A stretch of 64,000 bases of DNA from Luteolibacter rhizosphaerae (GTDB lineage Bacteria > Verrucomicrobiota > Verrucomicrobiia > Verrucomicrobiales > Akkermansiaceae), in contig NZ_JAPDDR010000008.1 in assembly GCF_025950095.1 (NCBI RefSeq), forward strand, positions 1 to 64,000. Reading direction: 5' to 3'. The notes beneath the pieces were generated by a model that saw only the letters and a list, made by a program, of their open reading frames with translations, was not told where the DNA came from and ran no database searches. Both the position numbers and the translations under genes were made by a program. Below are positions 53,815 through 61,723 of this stretch, in pieces (within the stretch, counting starts at the first letter, position 1; each line of letters opens with the position of its first letter).

Positions 53815-54192
53815 TCAGATCAAAGGCGGCTTATCCAAGGCGAAGACCGGCTCGTCGGGCTTCAGCGCGGAGTGCCATGCGACATCCACACGGGATCCGC
53901 CCGGAGGCAGGATCGTGTAGCGGAGCAGCTCGTCACCGGCCAGCGCTCCCGTATGGCAGCAACTGTTCGCGTGATGGTGCTCGTGCGGTCCCGGAGGGCA
54001 ATCCGGGCCATGGCCGTGATCGTGGCCATGGGAATCCCCGCCGCCCTCTTCGTCGTGACCGCCGTGGTCATGATCGTGGCCGCAGCTGTGCTCCATCTTC
54101 GGCTCCGAGTGGACATGGTCCATCGCGAGCACGCGACCGCAGAGCCCGGCGATTACGCCGAACACCAGCAGCCATGAAAGCCAACCGCGCAC
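53815..54192 (-). CDS. Exported His-rich protein leading the metal cluster
   Basis: The 125-residue protein starts with GTG at 54192. After a signal peptide (GWLSWLLVFGVIAGLCGRVLA) it has a dense metal-binding region: HSEPKMEHSCGHDHDHGGHD, SHGHDHGHGPDCPPGPHEHH and NSCCHTG. The end (LLRYTILPPGGSRVDVAWH) is a short beta segment. It is the first gene of the minus-strand cluster, 148 bases before the TolC-like gene, and the second His-rich protein of that cluster; a periplasmic chelator or sensor of the exported metal is inferred. No homologue is recognised. Confidence 0.7.
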   Translation of the reverse strand: MRGWLSWLLVFGVIAGLCGRVLAMDHVHSEPKMEHSCGHDHDHGGHDEEGGGDSHGHDHGHGPDCPPGPHEHHHANSCCHTGALAGDELLRYTILPPGGSRVDVAWHSALKPDEPVFALDKPPLI

Positions 54193-54298
54193 GCTTCCGA
54201 AGAAACTCCCTTATATCTATTCTGCAAGCTGAAACCACCGGCACCCGGTCCCGAAGATCCCGCTTCCCTCCCTCCGTCTGTCTGCCGAAGATCCGGCG

Positions 54299-54754
54299 AT
54301 GCCTGTCGCCGAGCCCCAGAAGGAACTCCGCTTTACCCGTGCGGGACAGGCCCTCGTCTTCGCGATTCTCGCCGCCGTGCTGGTCATGGTCGCCCTCGTC
54401 TTCTTCCTCCTCGCCCCCCACCGGCCGGACCACCCGGTCCTGCCGCACCCGGCTTGGGGTTTCCTGCCGCTGGCCCTCGCCCTGCTGGCCGCCCGCCTCG
54501 CCTGGCACTGCGCCCGCCACGCCTACATCCTGCTCAGCCCCATCGGCGTGGAGATCTTCCCCTTCTTCCGCCCGGCCGCGAACATGCAGGTCATCCCATG
54601 GGCCCAGATCGCCGCCGCCGAAGTGGGCGACAAAATGCTCACCCTTCACTTCTCCGCCGAGAAAACCGCCGGCATCCACCTCGCCCTTTCCCCGATCGCC
54701 AAGGACCGCCGCGAACTCCTCGCCAAGGCGATCCGCGGCCGTCTGCCGTCATAA
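54299..54754 (+). CDS. Small membrane protein with PH-like soluble end
   Basis: The 151-residue protein has two membrane helices (about 18-39, ALVFAILAAVLVMVALVFFL, and 51-68, FLPLALALLAARLAWHCA). A cytoplasmic beta-rich part follows (YILLSPIGVEIFPFF, MQVIPWAQIAAAEVGDK, MLTLHFSAEK), the layout of bacterial PH-domain (YdbT-like) membrane proteins. The family has no known biochemical role. It is divergent from the His-rich gene at 53815 and precedes the YbjN-like gene by 48 bases. Confidence 0.65.
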   Translation: MPVAEPQKELRFTRAGQALVFAILAAVLVMVALVFFLLAPHRPDHPVLPHPAWGFLPLALALLAARLAWHCARHAYILLSPIGVEIFPFFRPAANMQVIPWAQIAAAEVGDKMLTLHFSAEKTAGIHLALSPIAKDRRELLAKAIRGRLPS

Positions 54755-54802
54755 TCCGATGTTCGGGTTGGACGTCCGGTCCCCGATGTTCAATTTCCCC
54801 GC

Positions 54803-55318
54803 ATGCGCCCGCCATCACGACAGATCCTTTCCGTAGAAGAAGCCTTCGGCCAGCAGGGCTGGCACTGCGAGGCGGTCGAGGGCAAGGACGTCCTGCGCGC
54901 GGTCTTCACCGCCCACCACACCCGCATCGAGATGATCGTTCAGGCCTACCCGCCCATGAACGCACTCGCCATCATGGGTGAAATGCCCCTGCCGCTGGAC
55001 GAGGAACACCAGCCCTACCTGCTCGAACTCCTCGCCCGCGCGAACAAGACCCTCAACCTCGGCGGCTTCGAATACGACCTCGACCGGCAGCGCCTCGTCT
55101 TCCGCATCACGAACCTCTTCGACAAGGAGCGCTATGATGCCGACATCGTCTCTTCCATGGTCCACTGCACCGTGGCCGAGATGGACCGCATCGCCCCCTA
55201 CGCCTCCACCGTCATCCGCACCCCGGAAGATCTTCTCGACGATCTCGACCTCAAACGCCTCCTTCAACGCGAAGACTTCATCCCTCCCGTCCCGGGAGAT
55301 GAGGACGACCTGCCCTGA
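54803..55318 (+). CDS. YbjN-like protein
   Basis: The 171-residue protein lacks a signal peptide. Its order, a helix then RAVFTAHHTRIEMIVQAYPP, LLELLARANKTLNLGGFEYD and RLVFRITNLFDKERYDAD, corresponds to the YbjN/type III chaperone-like fold: two strands, a helix with the L-x-x-x-N pair, and strands with a Gly turn. YbjN in enterobacteria affects motility and stress responses by unknown means. It lies 18 bases before the PagL-like gene and may be co-transcribed with it. Confidence 0.7.
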   Translation: MRPPSRQILSVEEAFGQQGWHCEAVEGKDVLRAVFTAHHTRIEMIVQAYPPMNALAIMGEMPLPLDEEHQPYLLELLARANKTLNLGGFEYDLDRQRLVFRITNLFDKERYDADIVSSMVHCTVAEMDRIAPYASTVIRTPEDLLDDLDLKRLLQREDFIPPVPGDEDDLP

Positions 55319-55336
55319 CCGACCGCCACCATCGCC

Positions 55337-55912
55337 ATGAAAGCCATCTGCCTCCTTCTTGCCTCCGCCGGAATCGCTTGCGCTGCCGATGCCGCTCACC
55401 CCGCCGATGCCTGGGAGTTCACCTTCGAGTCCGGCTACCTCTGGAACATCGGCTCGAACACCGATATTGACTACGAGATCGCACCCACCCAGCTCACCTT
55501 CCGCAGCCCTACCGTCCTCGATTGGTTCGCCGGGGCGGATGGCTCGCGCCTCGTCGTCCGCAGCCGCTTCTCGCTCCTCGGCGAGTCCATCGTCGAAGGC
55601 CCGGAGGACTACTACATCGGCATCAATGGCGCCCCCTCCATCGAATACTGGTTCCCCGATCAGAAGACCTCCGCCTTCTTCTCCATCGGCGGCGGCTTCG
55701 GGTGGACGAATTCCACCCGCGACCCGGAAGGCCAGGGCCAGGACTTCACCCTGAACTGGTTCTCCCACCTCGGCCTGCGCCGCGAGATCTCGCCGAACCT
55801 CTCGGTACTAGGCGGGGCGTACTTCATCCACCACTCGAACGGCGGCCAGACCGACCCGAACCCCGGCATCGACGCCCTCGGCTTCACCCTCGGCCTCGGC
55901 TGGCGCTTCTAG
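55337..55912 (+). CDS. PagL-like lipid A 3-O-deacylase (acyloxyacyl hydrolase)
   Basis: The 191-residue protein has a signal peptide (MKAICLLLASAGIACA-AD) and reads as an eight-strand outer-membrane barrel: WEFTFESGYLWNIGSNT, SIEYWFPDQKTSAFFSIGGG, LNWFSHLGLRREISPNLSVL and a final aromatic strand GFTLGLGWRF. Near the end the block FIHHSNGGQTDPNPGID holds the His-x-Ser pair (His165, Ser167) of the PagL active site; the third acidic residue may be Asp179. PagL removes the 3-O acyl chain from lipid A in the outer leaflet, which changes permeability and immune recognition. It converges on the GH43 gene. Confidence 0.82.
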   Translation: MKAICLLLASAGIACAADAAHPADAWEFTFESGYLWNIGSNTDIDYEIAPTQLTFRSPTVLDWFAGADGSRLVVRSRFSLLGESIVEGPEDYYIGINGAPSIEYWFPDQKTSAFFSIGGGFGWTNSTRDPEGQGQDFTLNWFSHLGLRREISPNLSVLGGAYFIHHSNGGQTDPNPGIDALGFTLGLGWRF

Positions 55913-56860
55913 TCATTTCCCCACCACGGGCCACCCGTCCTTCCACTTCAGCGGCAGCATCCGCAGGTCGGATCTCCCCCTGCGGTCCTTGTCGTAGAAG
56001 TGGTGCACCAGCATCTCCTTGCCCTTCTCCGCGAAGATCGAGGCATGCCCCGGCCCGATGAACCGCCCTTCCGTCGCGAGGAAGGCCGAGCCCCCGCCAT
56101 CCTTCAGATCTACCCCGTCGCGGTCCACGTAGGGCCCCCTCACATCCCTGCTCCGCCCCACCCGGATCTCATACGTGCTCTCCACCCCGCGACAGCACTT
56201 CCCCCAGTTCACGAAGAGGTAGTAGTAGCCGCCATGCTTGTGAATGAACGGCGCCTCGATCTCCGGATACATCGCCAGCTTCACCGGCTTCGCCTCCTTC
56301 TTCGCCAGCCCCGTCTCCGCATCCAGTTCGATCAGGAAGATCCCTTCCCAGAACGAACCGAAGCTCATCCACAGCTTCCCTCCATCCGCAATGATCGCCG
56401 GATCGATCGCATTGTAAGGATCACCCCGCCGCGAACGGATCACCACACCCTCGTCCTTCCACCCGTAGTCCTTCGCCGTCGGATCCAGCGTCTTCCCGCT
56501 CGCCAGCCCAATCGCCGAATGCTGCGAGCCGAAGCTCGATACCGAGTAGTAAACCAGCCACCGGTCCTTTACCCGGATCACGTCCGGCGCCCACAGATGC
56601 CCCTTGTTCTCCGGCACCTCCGCCTTGTGCCACGCCGGTAGCGCCGCGAAGACCGGCCCCGCCTTCTTCCAGCGGCCATCGGCCTCCCGCTTCAGGAGAT
56701 GCACTCCCTGTCCCGTGCTCAGGCACCACACCCCGCCGCCATCTTCCACCACCGTCGATGGATCATGGATGCGCGGATAGTCGCCACCCTCCCACCCCTG
56801 GGCCACGACAGGCCGAATCAAACCGAGCACCAATCCCGGCAGCAAAAGCACGAATCGCAT
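55913..56860 (-). CDS. Exported glycoside hydrolase family 43 protein
   Basis: The ATG at 56860 begins a signal peptide (MRFVLLLPGLVLGLIRPVVA-QG), giving 315 residues; a longer frame to 57187 runs through the BlaI operators and gene. The five-blade propeller motifs are visible: general base Asp33 in YPRIHDPSTVVED, the pKa-modulating Asp in YNAIDPAIIADGGKLWMSFG, and the acid Glu in MYPEIEAPFIHKHGGYYYL. These are the marks of arabinan endo-1,5-alpha-L-arabinosidases and related enzymes. The gene is divergent from blaI-like 56988, and the two operators lie in its promoter region. Confidence 0.88.
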   Translation of the reverse strand: MRFVLLLPGLVLGLIRPVVAQGWEGGDYPRIHDPSTVVEDGGGVWCLSTGQGVHLLKREADGRWKKAGPVFAALPAWHKAEVPENKGHLWAPDVIRVKDRWLVYYSVSSFGSQHSAIGLASGKTLDPTAKDYGWKDEGVVIRSRRGDPYNAIDPAIIADGGKLWMSFGSFWEGIFLIELDAETGLAKKEAKPVKLAMYPEIEAPFIHKHGGYYYLFVNWGKCCRGVESTYEIRVGRSRDVRGPYVDRDGVDLKDGGGSAFLATEGRFIGPGHASIFAEKGKEMLVHHFYDKDRRGRSDLRMLPLKWKDGWPVVGK

Positions 56861-56924
56861 CCCTTGGAAACGCCACGCCCGGCCACAAGTTTCAAAGATG
56901 TCGGAATGCCTCTCGCGGAGAGTA

Positions 56925-56938
56925 ACGACAAATGTCGT
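56925..56938. promoter_or_regulatory. BlaI-type operator 1
   Basis: ACGACA-AA-TGTCGT is a perfect palindrome. The core GACA-x2-TGTC resembles the TACA-x2-TGTA operators of BlaI/MecI/CopY repressors. It is 64 bases from the GH43 start and 49 from the BlaI start. Confidence 0.75.
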
Positions 56939-56954
56939 CAAATTCTCTCGACGA

Positions 56955-56972
56955 TGACGACATTTGTCGTCA
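56955..56972. promoter_or_regulatory. BlaI-type operator 2
   Basis: TGACGACA-TT-TGTCGTCA is a perfect 18-bp palindrome ending 15 bases before the BlaI start. Its centre is 32 bp, three helical turns, from operator 1, so two repressor dimers would lie on one DNA face. It should give autorepression and probably also control of the divergent GH43 gene. Confidence 0.8.
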
Positions 56973-56987
56973 CTCCTTCCGCCATCG

Positions 56988-57380
56988 ATGAAGTCCCTGC
57001 CTCCTCTCTCTCCAGCCGAGCAAGCGCTCATGGACCTGGTCTGGCAGCGCCAGCCGGTGTCCGTCGCCGCCCTGCTCGACCTCGTGAATGCCGACCGCGA
57101 CGAGCCGATCACCCGCAATACCCTGCAGACCCAGCTCACCCGCTTGGAGGCGAAGGGCTGGCTCCTGCGCGATGAGGGCGAGCGCATCCGCCTCTACCGC
57201 GCCGCCGTCCAGGCGAAGAAAGGCCGCGGCAAGATCCTCTCCGAGCTCAAGCAACGCCTCTTCAGCGGCTCGGGCCTCTCCCTCGTCCGCTGCCTCGTGG
57301 AAGAAGGCGGCCTCAGCGATCAAGAGATCAAGGACCTCAAGGCCCTCATCGCGAATCACAAGAAAGGAGGCAAGCCATGA
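56988..57380 (+). CDS. BlaI/MecI/CopY-family repressor
   Basis: The ATG at 56988 (MKSLPPLSPAEQALMDLVWQ) is chosen over one at 56964, which lies within operator 2. The 130-residue protein has the family winged helix: SPAEQALMDLVWQRQPVSVA, then TLQTQLTRLEAKGWLLRD with the recognition helix, and a C-terminal dimerisation part (GLSLVRCLVEEGGLSDQEIK) where BlaR1-type proteases cut. It binds palindromic operators as a dimer; two perfect ones lie just upstream. The stop overlaps the protease gene start by 4 bases. Confidence 0.93.
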   Translation: MKSLPPLSPAEQALMDLVWQRQPVSVAALLDLVNADRDEPITRNTLQTQLTRLEAKGWLLRDEGERIRLYRAAVQAKKGRGKILSELKQRLFSGSGLSLVRCLVEEGGLSDQEIKDLKALIANHKKGGKP

Positions 57381-59497
57381 CCCTCTCACCCTATCTCATG
57401 ACGGTGGCCCTTCACGCGCTGTTGCTCTCAGCGGCGGTGGCTCTCTTGCTGGCATGTTTCCGCACACCCGCTCGCCGCTCCGCCCTCGCCTTGGCGGGAG
57501 TGATCGCCGTCGCCATCCTCCCTTGGTTTTCGGCACTGCTTCCCACTCATACACCGGAGCCATCGGCACCGCTCCCACTACCCTCCACCACGGATTCGGG
57601 CTCATGGCGTGTCTTCACGATTCCCGCCGATGACTTCACGATCGCTCCGACCCCGGACGCGGGATCCGCACCCTCGTTCACCCTGCCATCGGCATGGACT
57701 CTCGCCGCATGGGCTTGGCCCGCCGGCAGCGTCATCGCCCTCCTCGCAATCGCCTGCAGCCTCTTGAAGCTCCACCGCTGGAGCACTTCGTTCCGCGAGC
57801 CCCGCTCCGATGAAGCCAGCCTCTTGGCTTCCTCTCTCCCTCCCGGTCTTGCGCTCGGACAGATCCGCCTCACCGCGGTTCCGTGCAGCCCTTGCGTCAC
57901 CGGCTTCATCCGCCCTCTTCTGGTCATTCCTTCTGCTCTGTTAGATTCTTCATCCGCCCGCGAGCTCCTTTGGATCCTCCGCCACGAGCAAGGCCACCTC
58001 ATAGGTCACGACTCCCGTTGGACCCTCCTCATCGCCCTCTCTCGCGCCCTCTTCTGGTGGAATCCCTTCATCCACCATCTGGCCGGGCACTGGGCTGCCG
58101 CCCGCGAGGAAGTCTGCGACCTCCACGCGGAGACCGCGGAGCGCTCGGGTTACGGCAATTTCCTGATCCGCTTGGCCACCGCCTGCAAGGGCTCGCATCG
58201 CCTCGCCGCCCCCATGGCCAGCGGAGCCAAGCGCCGTCTGCGTAAGCGTCTCGTCTCGTTCCTGAATGCTCCGGAAACGATCAGCCTCCGGGTCGGTCGC
58301 CCCTTCATCGCCATCCTTGCGATGGCCTTGCCCGTCCTCGCCCTTTGCAGCTCCTGCGTCCATATCGGCGGGAAGAAAGAACAAGTCGCCACCTCGTCCG
58401 CCGGGATGCCGCCGCTCCTGCTCGAAGCCGGCAAGGATAGGAAGGGAAGCATGCCGAACCTCATGGTGAAGCTCAGCAACAAGGTTCTCGCCACAGCCAC
58501 GCCGCTCACGTTCAACGGTGTGGTCCTCGACAAGAGCGGCACGGTCCTGACCTCGTTAGAGCTGCAGTTGTTGATGAGACAAGCCGCCACGATGCGCGGA
58601 GCCATGCTCCGGACTTTCCCTGCCATCTCCATCAGAAATGGCGAGAAGGCAGTCATCGAGATGATCCGCGAAAAGCCTCCCGTCCCCGGCGAGGAAAGGA
58701 TCACCGCCGGCTGGGAACTCAATCAGACCATCCGCTACAACGGGAAGTCCCTCAGGCTGGGCAATCACATCCGGTATGCCTTCGTTCCCGATAAGCAGTT
58801 CTCCTTCTCTTCGCAGTCGCCCGATGGGAATGAAGCCCCGTTGAGCAAGTCCGATTGGAACAAGCTGGAGGTCATGACGGCAGCCACGGAAGCCAAAGTC
58901 CCGGAGAGCCATGCGGTGATCACCTATATGGGCGAGGACTCCTCTGGCCTGCACACCATTCTCATTACCGAGGTCATTCCCATCGATCCCACGGGGCGAA
59001 CGGTCGCTCGCTATCGCGATGCCATCTACTCACCCCATCCGCGCGAAACCTTGCCCGGCAAGGTCCGTGTAAACGCCGCGCTTCTCAGCGGACCCTCCCT
59101 GAGCTATCTGGATACCTCGCTCAAGGATGTGAACCGGATCTACAGCCCGGATATGATGGCCACTCACATTGTCGGCATCTTCACACCCTGGCAGTGGCGT
59201 CTGGTTAAGAAGGATCTGAAAGTCGAGGACCTCGGCCCCGCCACCTTCTCGGCAAATATCGAGCACCAACCATGGGAGAAGCTTCCGGAGCTCATGCTCG
59301 CGGCCCGGCGCTACAAGAATGACGAGGGCTTGGTCTCGCTCGACATTTCGGTGAAGGAACCCGGAGAGGTTCGCAGCGGTCGCTTCATCCGTCAGGCTCT
59401 GAATGTCTCCACCGGCACCACTGTCATCTACCGCTTCCCTTCCTTGGAGGGCAAGATGCCCCGGCACCTCGCCCTCACCGTTGAGACCGTTGAGTAG
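57377..59497 (+). CDS. BlaR1-like M56 protease with unusual C-terminal domain
   Basis: The 706-residue protein has N-terminal membrane helices (about 7-27, 33-52, 115-133), the cytoplasmic zinc-protease loop with H203-EQG-H207 and the later ligand Glu in AAREEVCDLHAE, and a further helix (about 312-330). In BlaR1 and MecR1 the extracytoplasmic end is a penicillin-binding sensor; here no SxxK/SDN/KTG set is seen. Instead about 370 residues of beta-rich sequence follow, including FPAISIRNGEKAVIEMIREK and PESHAVITYMGEDSSGLH, which recall secretin-type periplasmic modules. It should sense an envelope signal and inactivate the repressor encoded just before it. Confidence 0.88.
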   Translation: MTLSPYLMTVALHALLLSAAVALLLACFRTPARRSALALAGVIAVAILPWFSALLPTHTPEPSAPLPLPSTTDSGSWRVFTIPADDFTIAPTPDAGSAPSFTLPSAWTLAAWAWPAGSVIALLAIACSLLKLHRWSTSFREPRSDEASLLASSLPPGLALGQIRLTAVPCSPCVTGFIRPLLVIPSALLDSSSARELLWILRHEQGHLIGHDSRWTLLIALSRALFWWNPFIHHLAGHWAAAREEVCDLHAETAERSGYGNFLIRLATACKGSHRLAAPMASGAKRRLRKRLVSFLNAPETISLRVGRPFIAILAMALPVLALCSSCVHIGGKKEQVATSSAGMPPLLLEAGKDRKGSMPNLMVKLSNKVLATATPLTFNGVVLDKSGTVLTSLELQLLMRQAATMRGAMLRTFPAISIRNGEKAVIEMIREKPPVPGEERITAGWELNQTIRYNGKSLRLGNHIRYAFVPDKQFSFSSQSPDGNEAPLSKSDWNKLEVMTAATEAKVPESHAVITYMGEDSSGLHTILITEVIPIDPTGRTVARYRDAIYSPHPRETLPGKVRVNAALLSGPSLSYLDTSLKDVNRIYSPDMMATHIVGIFTPWQWRLVKKDLKVEDLGPATFSANIEHQPWEKLPELMLAARRYKNDEGLVSLDISVKEPGEVRSGRFIRQALNVSTGTTVIYRFPSLEGKMPRHLALTVETVE

Positions 59498-59601
59498 CGG
59501 CTCCATCGTCCGGTCGGGAGCCTGTGCCGCCCGTTCTTTTTCAGTCCCTTGCATCTGGGCTCTGGACTCTTGTCGCGCGGCGCTCTACTCCCTGCCCCGC
59601 C

Positions 59602-61074
59602 ATGTCCGACACCGCGCAACCCCAATCCACCGAAGCTGAACTCATCGCCGTCCGCCGTGAGAAGCTCGGCAAACTGCGCGAACTCGGCGTGGACCCCTAC
59701 GGCGCCGCCTTCGAGACCACCCACACCCCCGGCGATCTCCGCTCGAATTTCACCGAAGGCCAGCAGGTCAAGGTTGCCGGCCGCATCACCGGCCTGCGGA
59801 ATATGGGCAAGTCCTGCTTCTTCCACGTCGGCGATGTCCTCGGTGCCATCCAGGGCTACCTCGCCGTGAAGGAACTCTCCGATCACGACCGCGAGATCTT
59901 CGATTGCCTCGACCGCGGTGACTGGGTCGGCATCGAGGGCGAGACCTTCCTCACCCGCACCGGCGAGCCCTCCATCAAGGTCTCCGGCTTCACCGTCCTT
60001 TCCAAGTCTCTCCGTCCCATGCCCGACAAGTGGCACGGCGTCGCGGATCGCGAGATCAAATACCGCAAGCGCCACCTCGACCTCATGTCGAATGAGGAGA
60101 GCGCTGCCATCTTCGTCACCCGCTCGCGTATGCTCGCGGAGATCCGCGCCTTCTTCCACGAGCGGGGCTACCTGGAGGTCGAGACCCCCATGCTGCAGGA
60201 CATCCCCGGCGGTGCCGCGGCGCGTCCCTTCGAGACCTATCACAATGCCCTCGGCATGCCGCTCACCCTGCGCATCGCCCCGGAGCTCTTCCTCAAGCGT
60301 CTCCTCGTCGGCGGCTTCACCAAGGTCTTCGAACTGAACCGCAATTTCCGCAACGAAGGCATCTCCCGCCGCCACAATCCCGAGTTCACCATGCTCGAGG
60401 CCTATCAGGCCTTCGCGGATTTCGAGATCATGGCGGACCTTGTCGAGTCCCTCATCTGCCACCTCGCGGAGAAGTTCTGCGGCACCTTGCAGATCGAGCA
60501 CAAGGACGAGGAGGGGAATGTCACCCGCACCATCGATCTCCAGCGCCCTTGGAAGCGCGCGGATTACAACGACCTCGTCGCCGCCGCTGCCGGTCAGGAC
60601 TTCTTCACCATCACCGCGGAGCAGCGCCGCACCCGCTGCGAGGAACTCGGCGTCCAGATCTCCCCGGAGATGGAAGACCACGAGGTCATCCAGCAGGTCT
60701 TTGAAAAGCTCGTCGAGGAGAAGTCCTTCAATCCCTGCTTCGTCCAGCGTGTCTCCAGCGAGTTGGTCCCGCTCGCAAAGCTCAGCCCCGGCGGCAAGAC
60801 CGTGGAAGTCTACGAGCTCGTCATCAATGGCCAGGAGATTTCCCCCGGCTACTCGGAGCTCAATGACCCCGATGTCCAGCGCGAGCGCCTCGAACACCAG
60901 TCCGGCGAGGAAACGCAGAAGGTCGACTACGACTTCATCGAGACTCTCGAGCACGGCATGCCTCCCGCCGGCGGCATCGGCATCGGCATCGATCGCCTCA
61001 TCATGATGCTCACTGGTGCCCCCACCATCCGCGACGTCGTCCTCTTCCCCCTCCTCAAGCGCAAGGAAGGCTGA
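59602..61074 (+). CDS. lysS: Lysyl-tRNA synthetase, class II
   Basis: The start MSDTAQPQSTEAELIAVRRE at 59602 fits the family; an in-frame ATG at 59524 adds a hydrophobic stretch without match. The 490-residue enzyme charges tRNA-Lys. The OB-fold anticodon domain (QVKVAGRITGLRNMGKSCFF) is followed by motif 1 (AFFHERGYLEVETPMLQ), motif 2 (FRNEGISRRHNPEFTMLEAY) and motif 3 (GIGIGIDRLIMMLTG) that build the ATP and lysine site. It is a normal housekeeping gene. The palindrome-rich repeat region begins right after its stop. Confidence 0.97.
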   Translation: MSDTAQPQSTEAELIAVRREKLGKLRELGVDPYGAAFETTHTPGDLRSNFTEGQQVKVAGRITGLRNMGKSCFFHVGDVLGAIQGYLAVKELSDHDREIFDCLDRGDWVGIEGETFLTRTGEPSIKVSGFTVLSKSLRPMPDKWHGVADREIKYRKRHLDLMSNEESAAIFVTRSRMLAEIRAFFHERGYLEVETPMLQDIPGGAAARPFETYHNALGMPLTLRIAPELFLKRLLVGGFTKVFELNRNFRNEGISRRHNPEFTMLEAYQAFADFEIMADLVESLICHLAEKFCGTLQIEHKDEEGNVTRTIDLQRPWKRADYNDLVAAAAGQDFFTITAEQRRTRCEELGVQISPEMEDHEVIQQVFEKLVEEKSFNPCFVQRVSSELVPLAKLSPGGKTVEVYELVINGQEISPGYSELNDPDVQRERLEHQSGEETQKVDYDFIETLEHGMPPAGGIGIGIDRLIMMLTGAPTIRDVVLFPLLKRKEG

Positions 61075-61723
61075 TACCGGGTGCGCATACACCAAGGAGA
61101 GCGCGCGTCTCGCACGCTTCTTACATCGCGCACAGATGCTCGCCCCCAAGGGTAAGTAGTCCCGCCTTCAGGCGGACGAAGCCGTTCTTCTGCGCCGCAC
61201 CCCCTCTGTAGCGGAAGGACTCTTGTCCTTCCGGCTGCTCGCGTCCACCCCTTGGAAGGCCATCTTCTTCCGTCAACCTGTCTTCCCTAAAACCCGCGCC
61301 CCCCGATACCGCGAACTTCGCGCAGCCGCCCCGGGAGCGCGGACTTCAGTCCGCATCAAGGAGAGCGCGCGTCTCGCGCCTCCTACATTGCATATAGATG
61401 CTCGCCACCAAGGGTAAGTAGTCCCGCCTTCAGGCGGACGAAGCCGTTCTTCCGCGCCGCAACCCCTCTGTAGCGGAAGGACTCTTGTCCTTCCGGCTGC
61501 TCGCGTCCACCACTCGGGACGCCATCTTCTTCCGTCAACTTGTCTTCCCCCAGACCGGCGCCCCGGGACCGCGCACTTCGCGCAGCGAAGAGGTCCGATT
61601 GACGACTTCAATCTTAGTCGGACAACTTCAGTCCGCATCAAGGAAAGCGAGGGTCTCACGCTCTCTCACCGCCCACACCCAGAGTGCGCCTAACAAACCC
61701 ACCCCCATCCCCCGACACTCCCC
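61075..61723. other. Gene-free stretch with hairpin repeats
   Basis: This 649-base gap between lysS and the metalloprotease stop holds no credible gene. The short open frames in it (for example 61223-61417 and 61485-61847) begin with the same residues because they lie on the duplicated repeat. It is filled by the tandem repeat 61094-61665 and by small palindromes. Confidence 0.8.
61094..61665. repeat. Tandem repeat of about 265-280 bp built of hairpins
   Basis: Two near-full units begin at 61094 and 61358 with the same 20 bases (AAGGAGAGCGCGCGTCTCGC), and a partial third begins at 61640. About 165 bp in the centre of each unit are nearly identical. Each unit carries several hairpins: a stem with one bulge at 61159-61177 and 61421-61439 (loop TTCA), an 11-bp stem with one bulge at 61210-61236 and 61472-61498 (GGAAGGAC-TCTT-GTCCTTCC), and GCGGAC-TTCA-GTCCGC at 61339-61354. 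A further one, GATTGA-CGACT-TCAATC, is at 61597-61613. The stems differ but loops around CTTCA recur. It has no spacers of CRISPR type. Confidence 0.85.

Noticed and set aside
59428-61149. A 573-codon open frame on the minus strand
   Set aside because: It is antisense to lysS, which has all three class II motifs. The frame is a codon-bias mirror with Glu/Gly/Leu-rich sequence.
61094-61665. Possible CRISPR array
   Set aside because: The repeats are about 265 bp long, only two to three in number, with no 25-40 bp repeat/spacer rhythm and no cas genes nearby.
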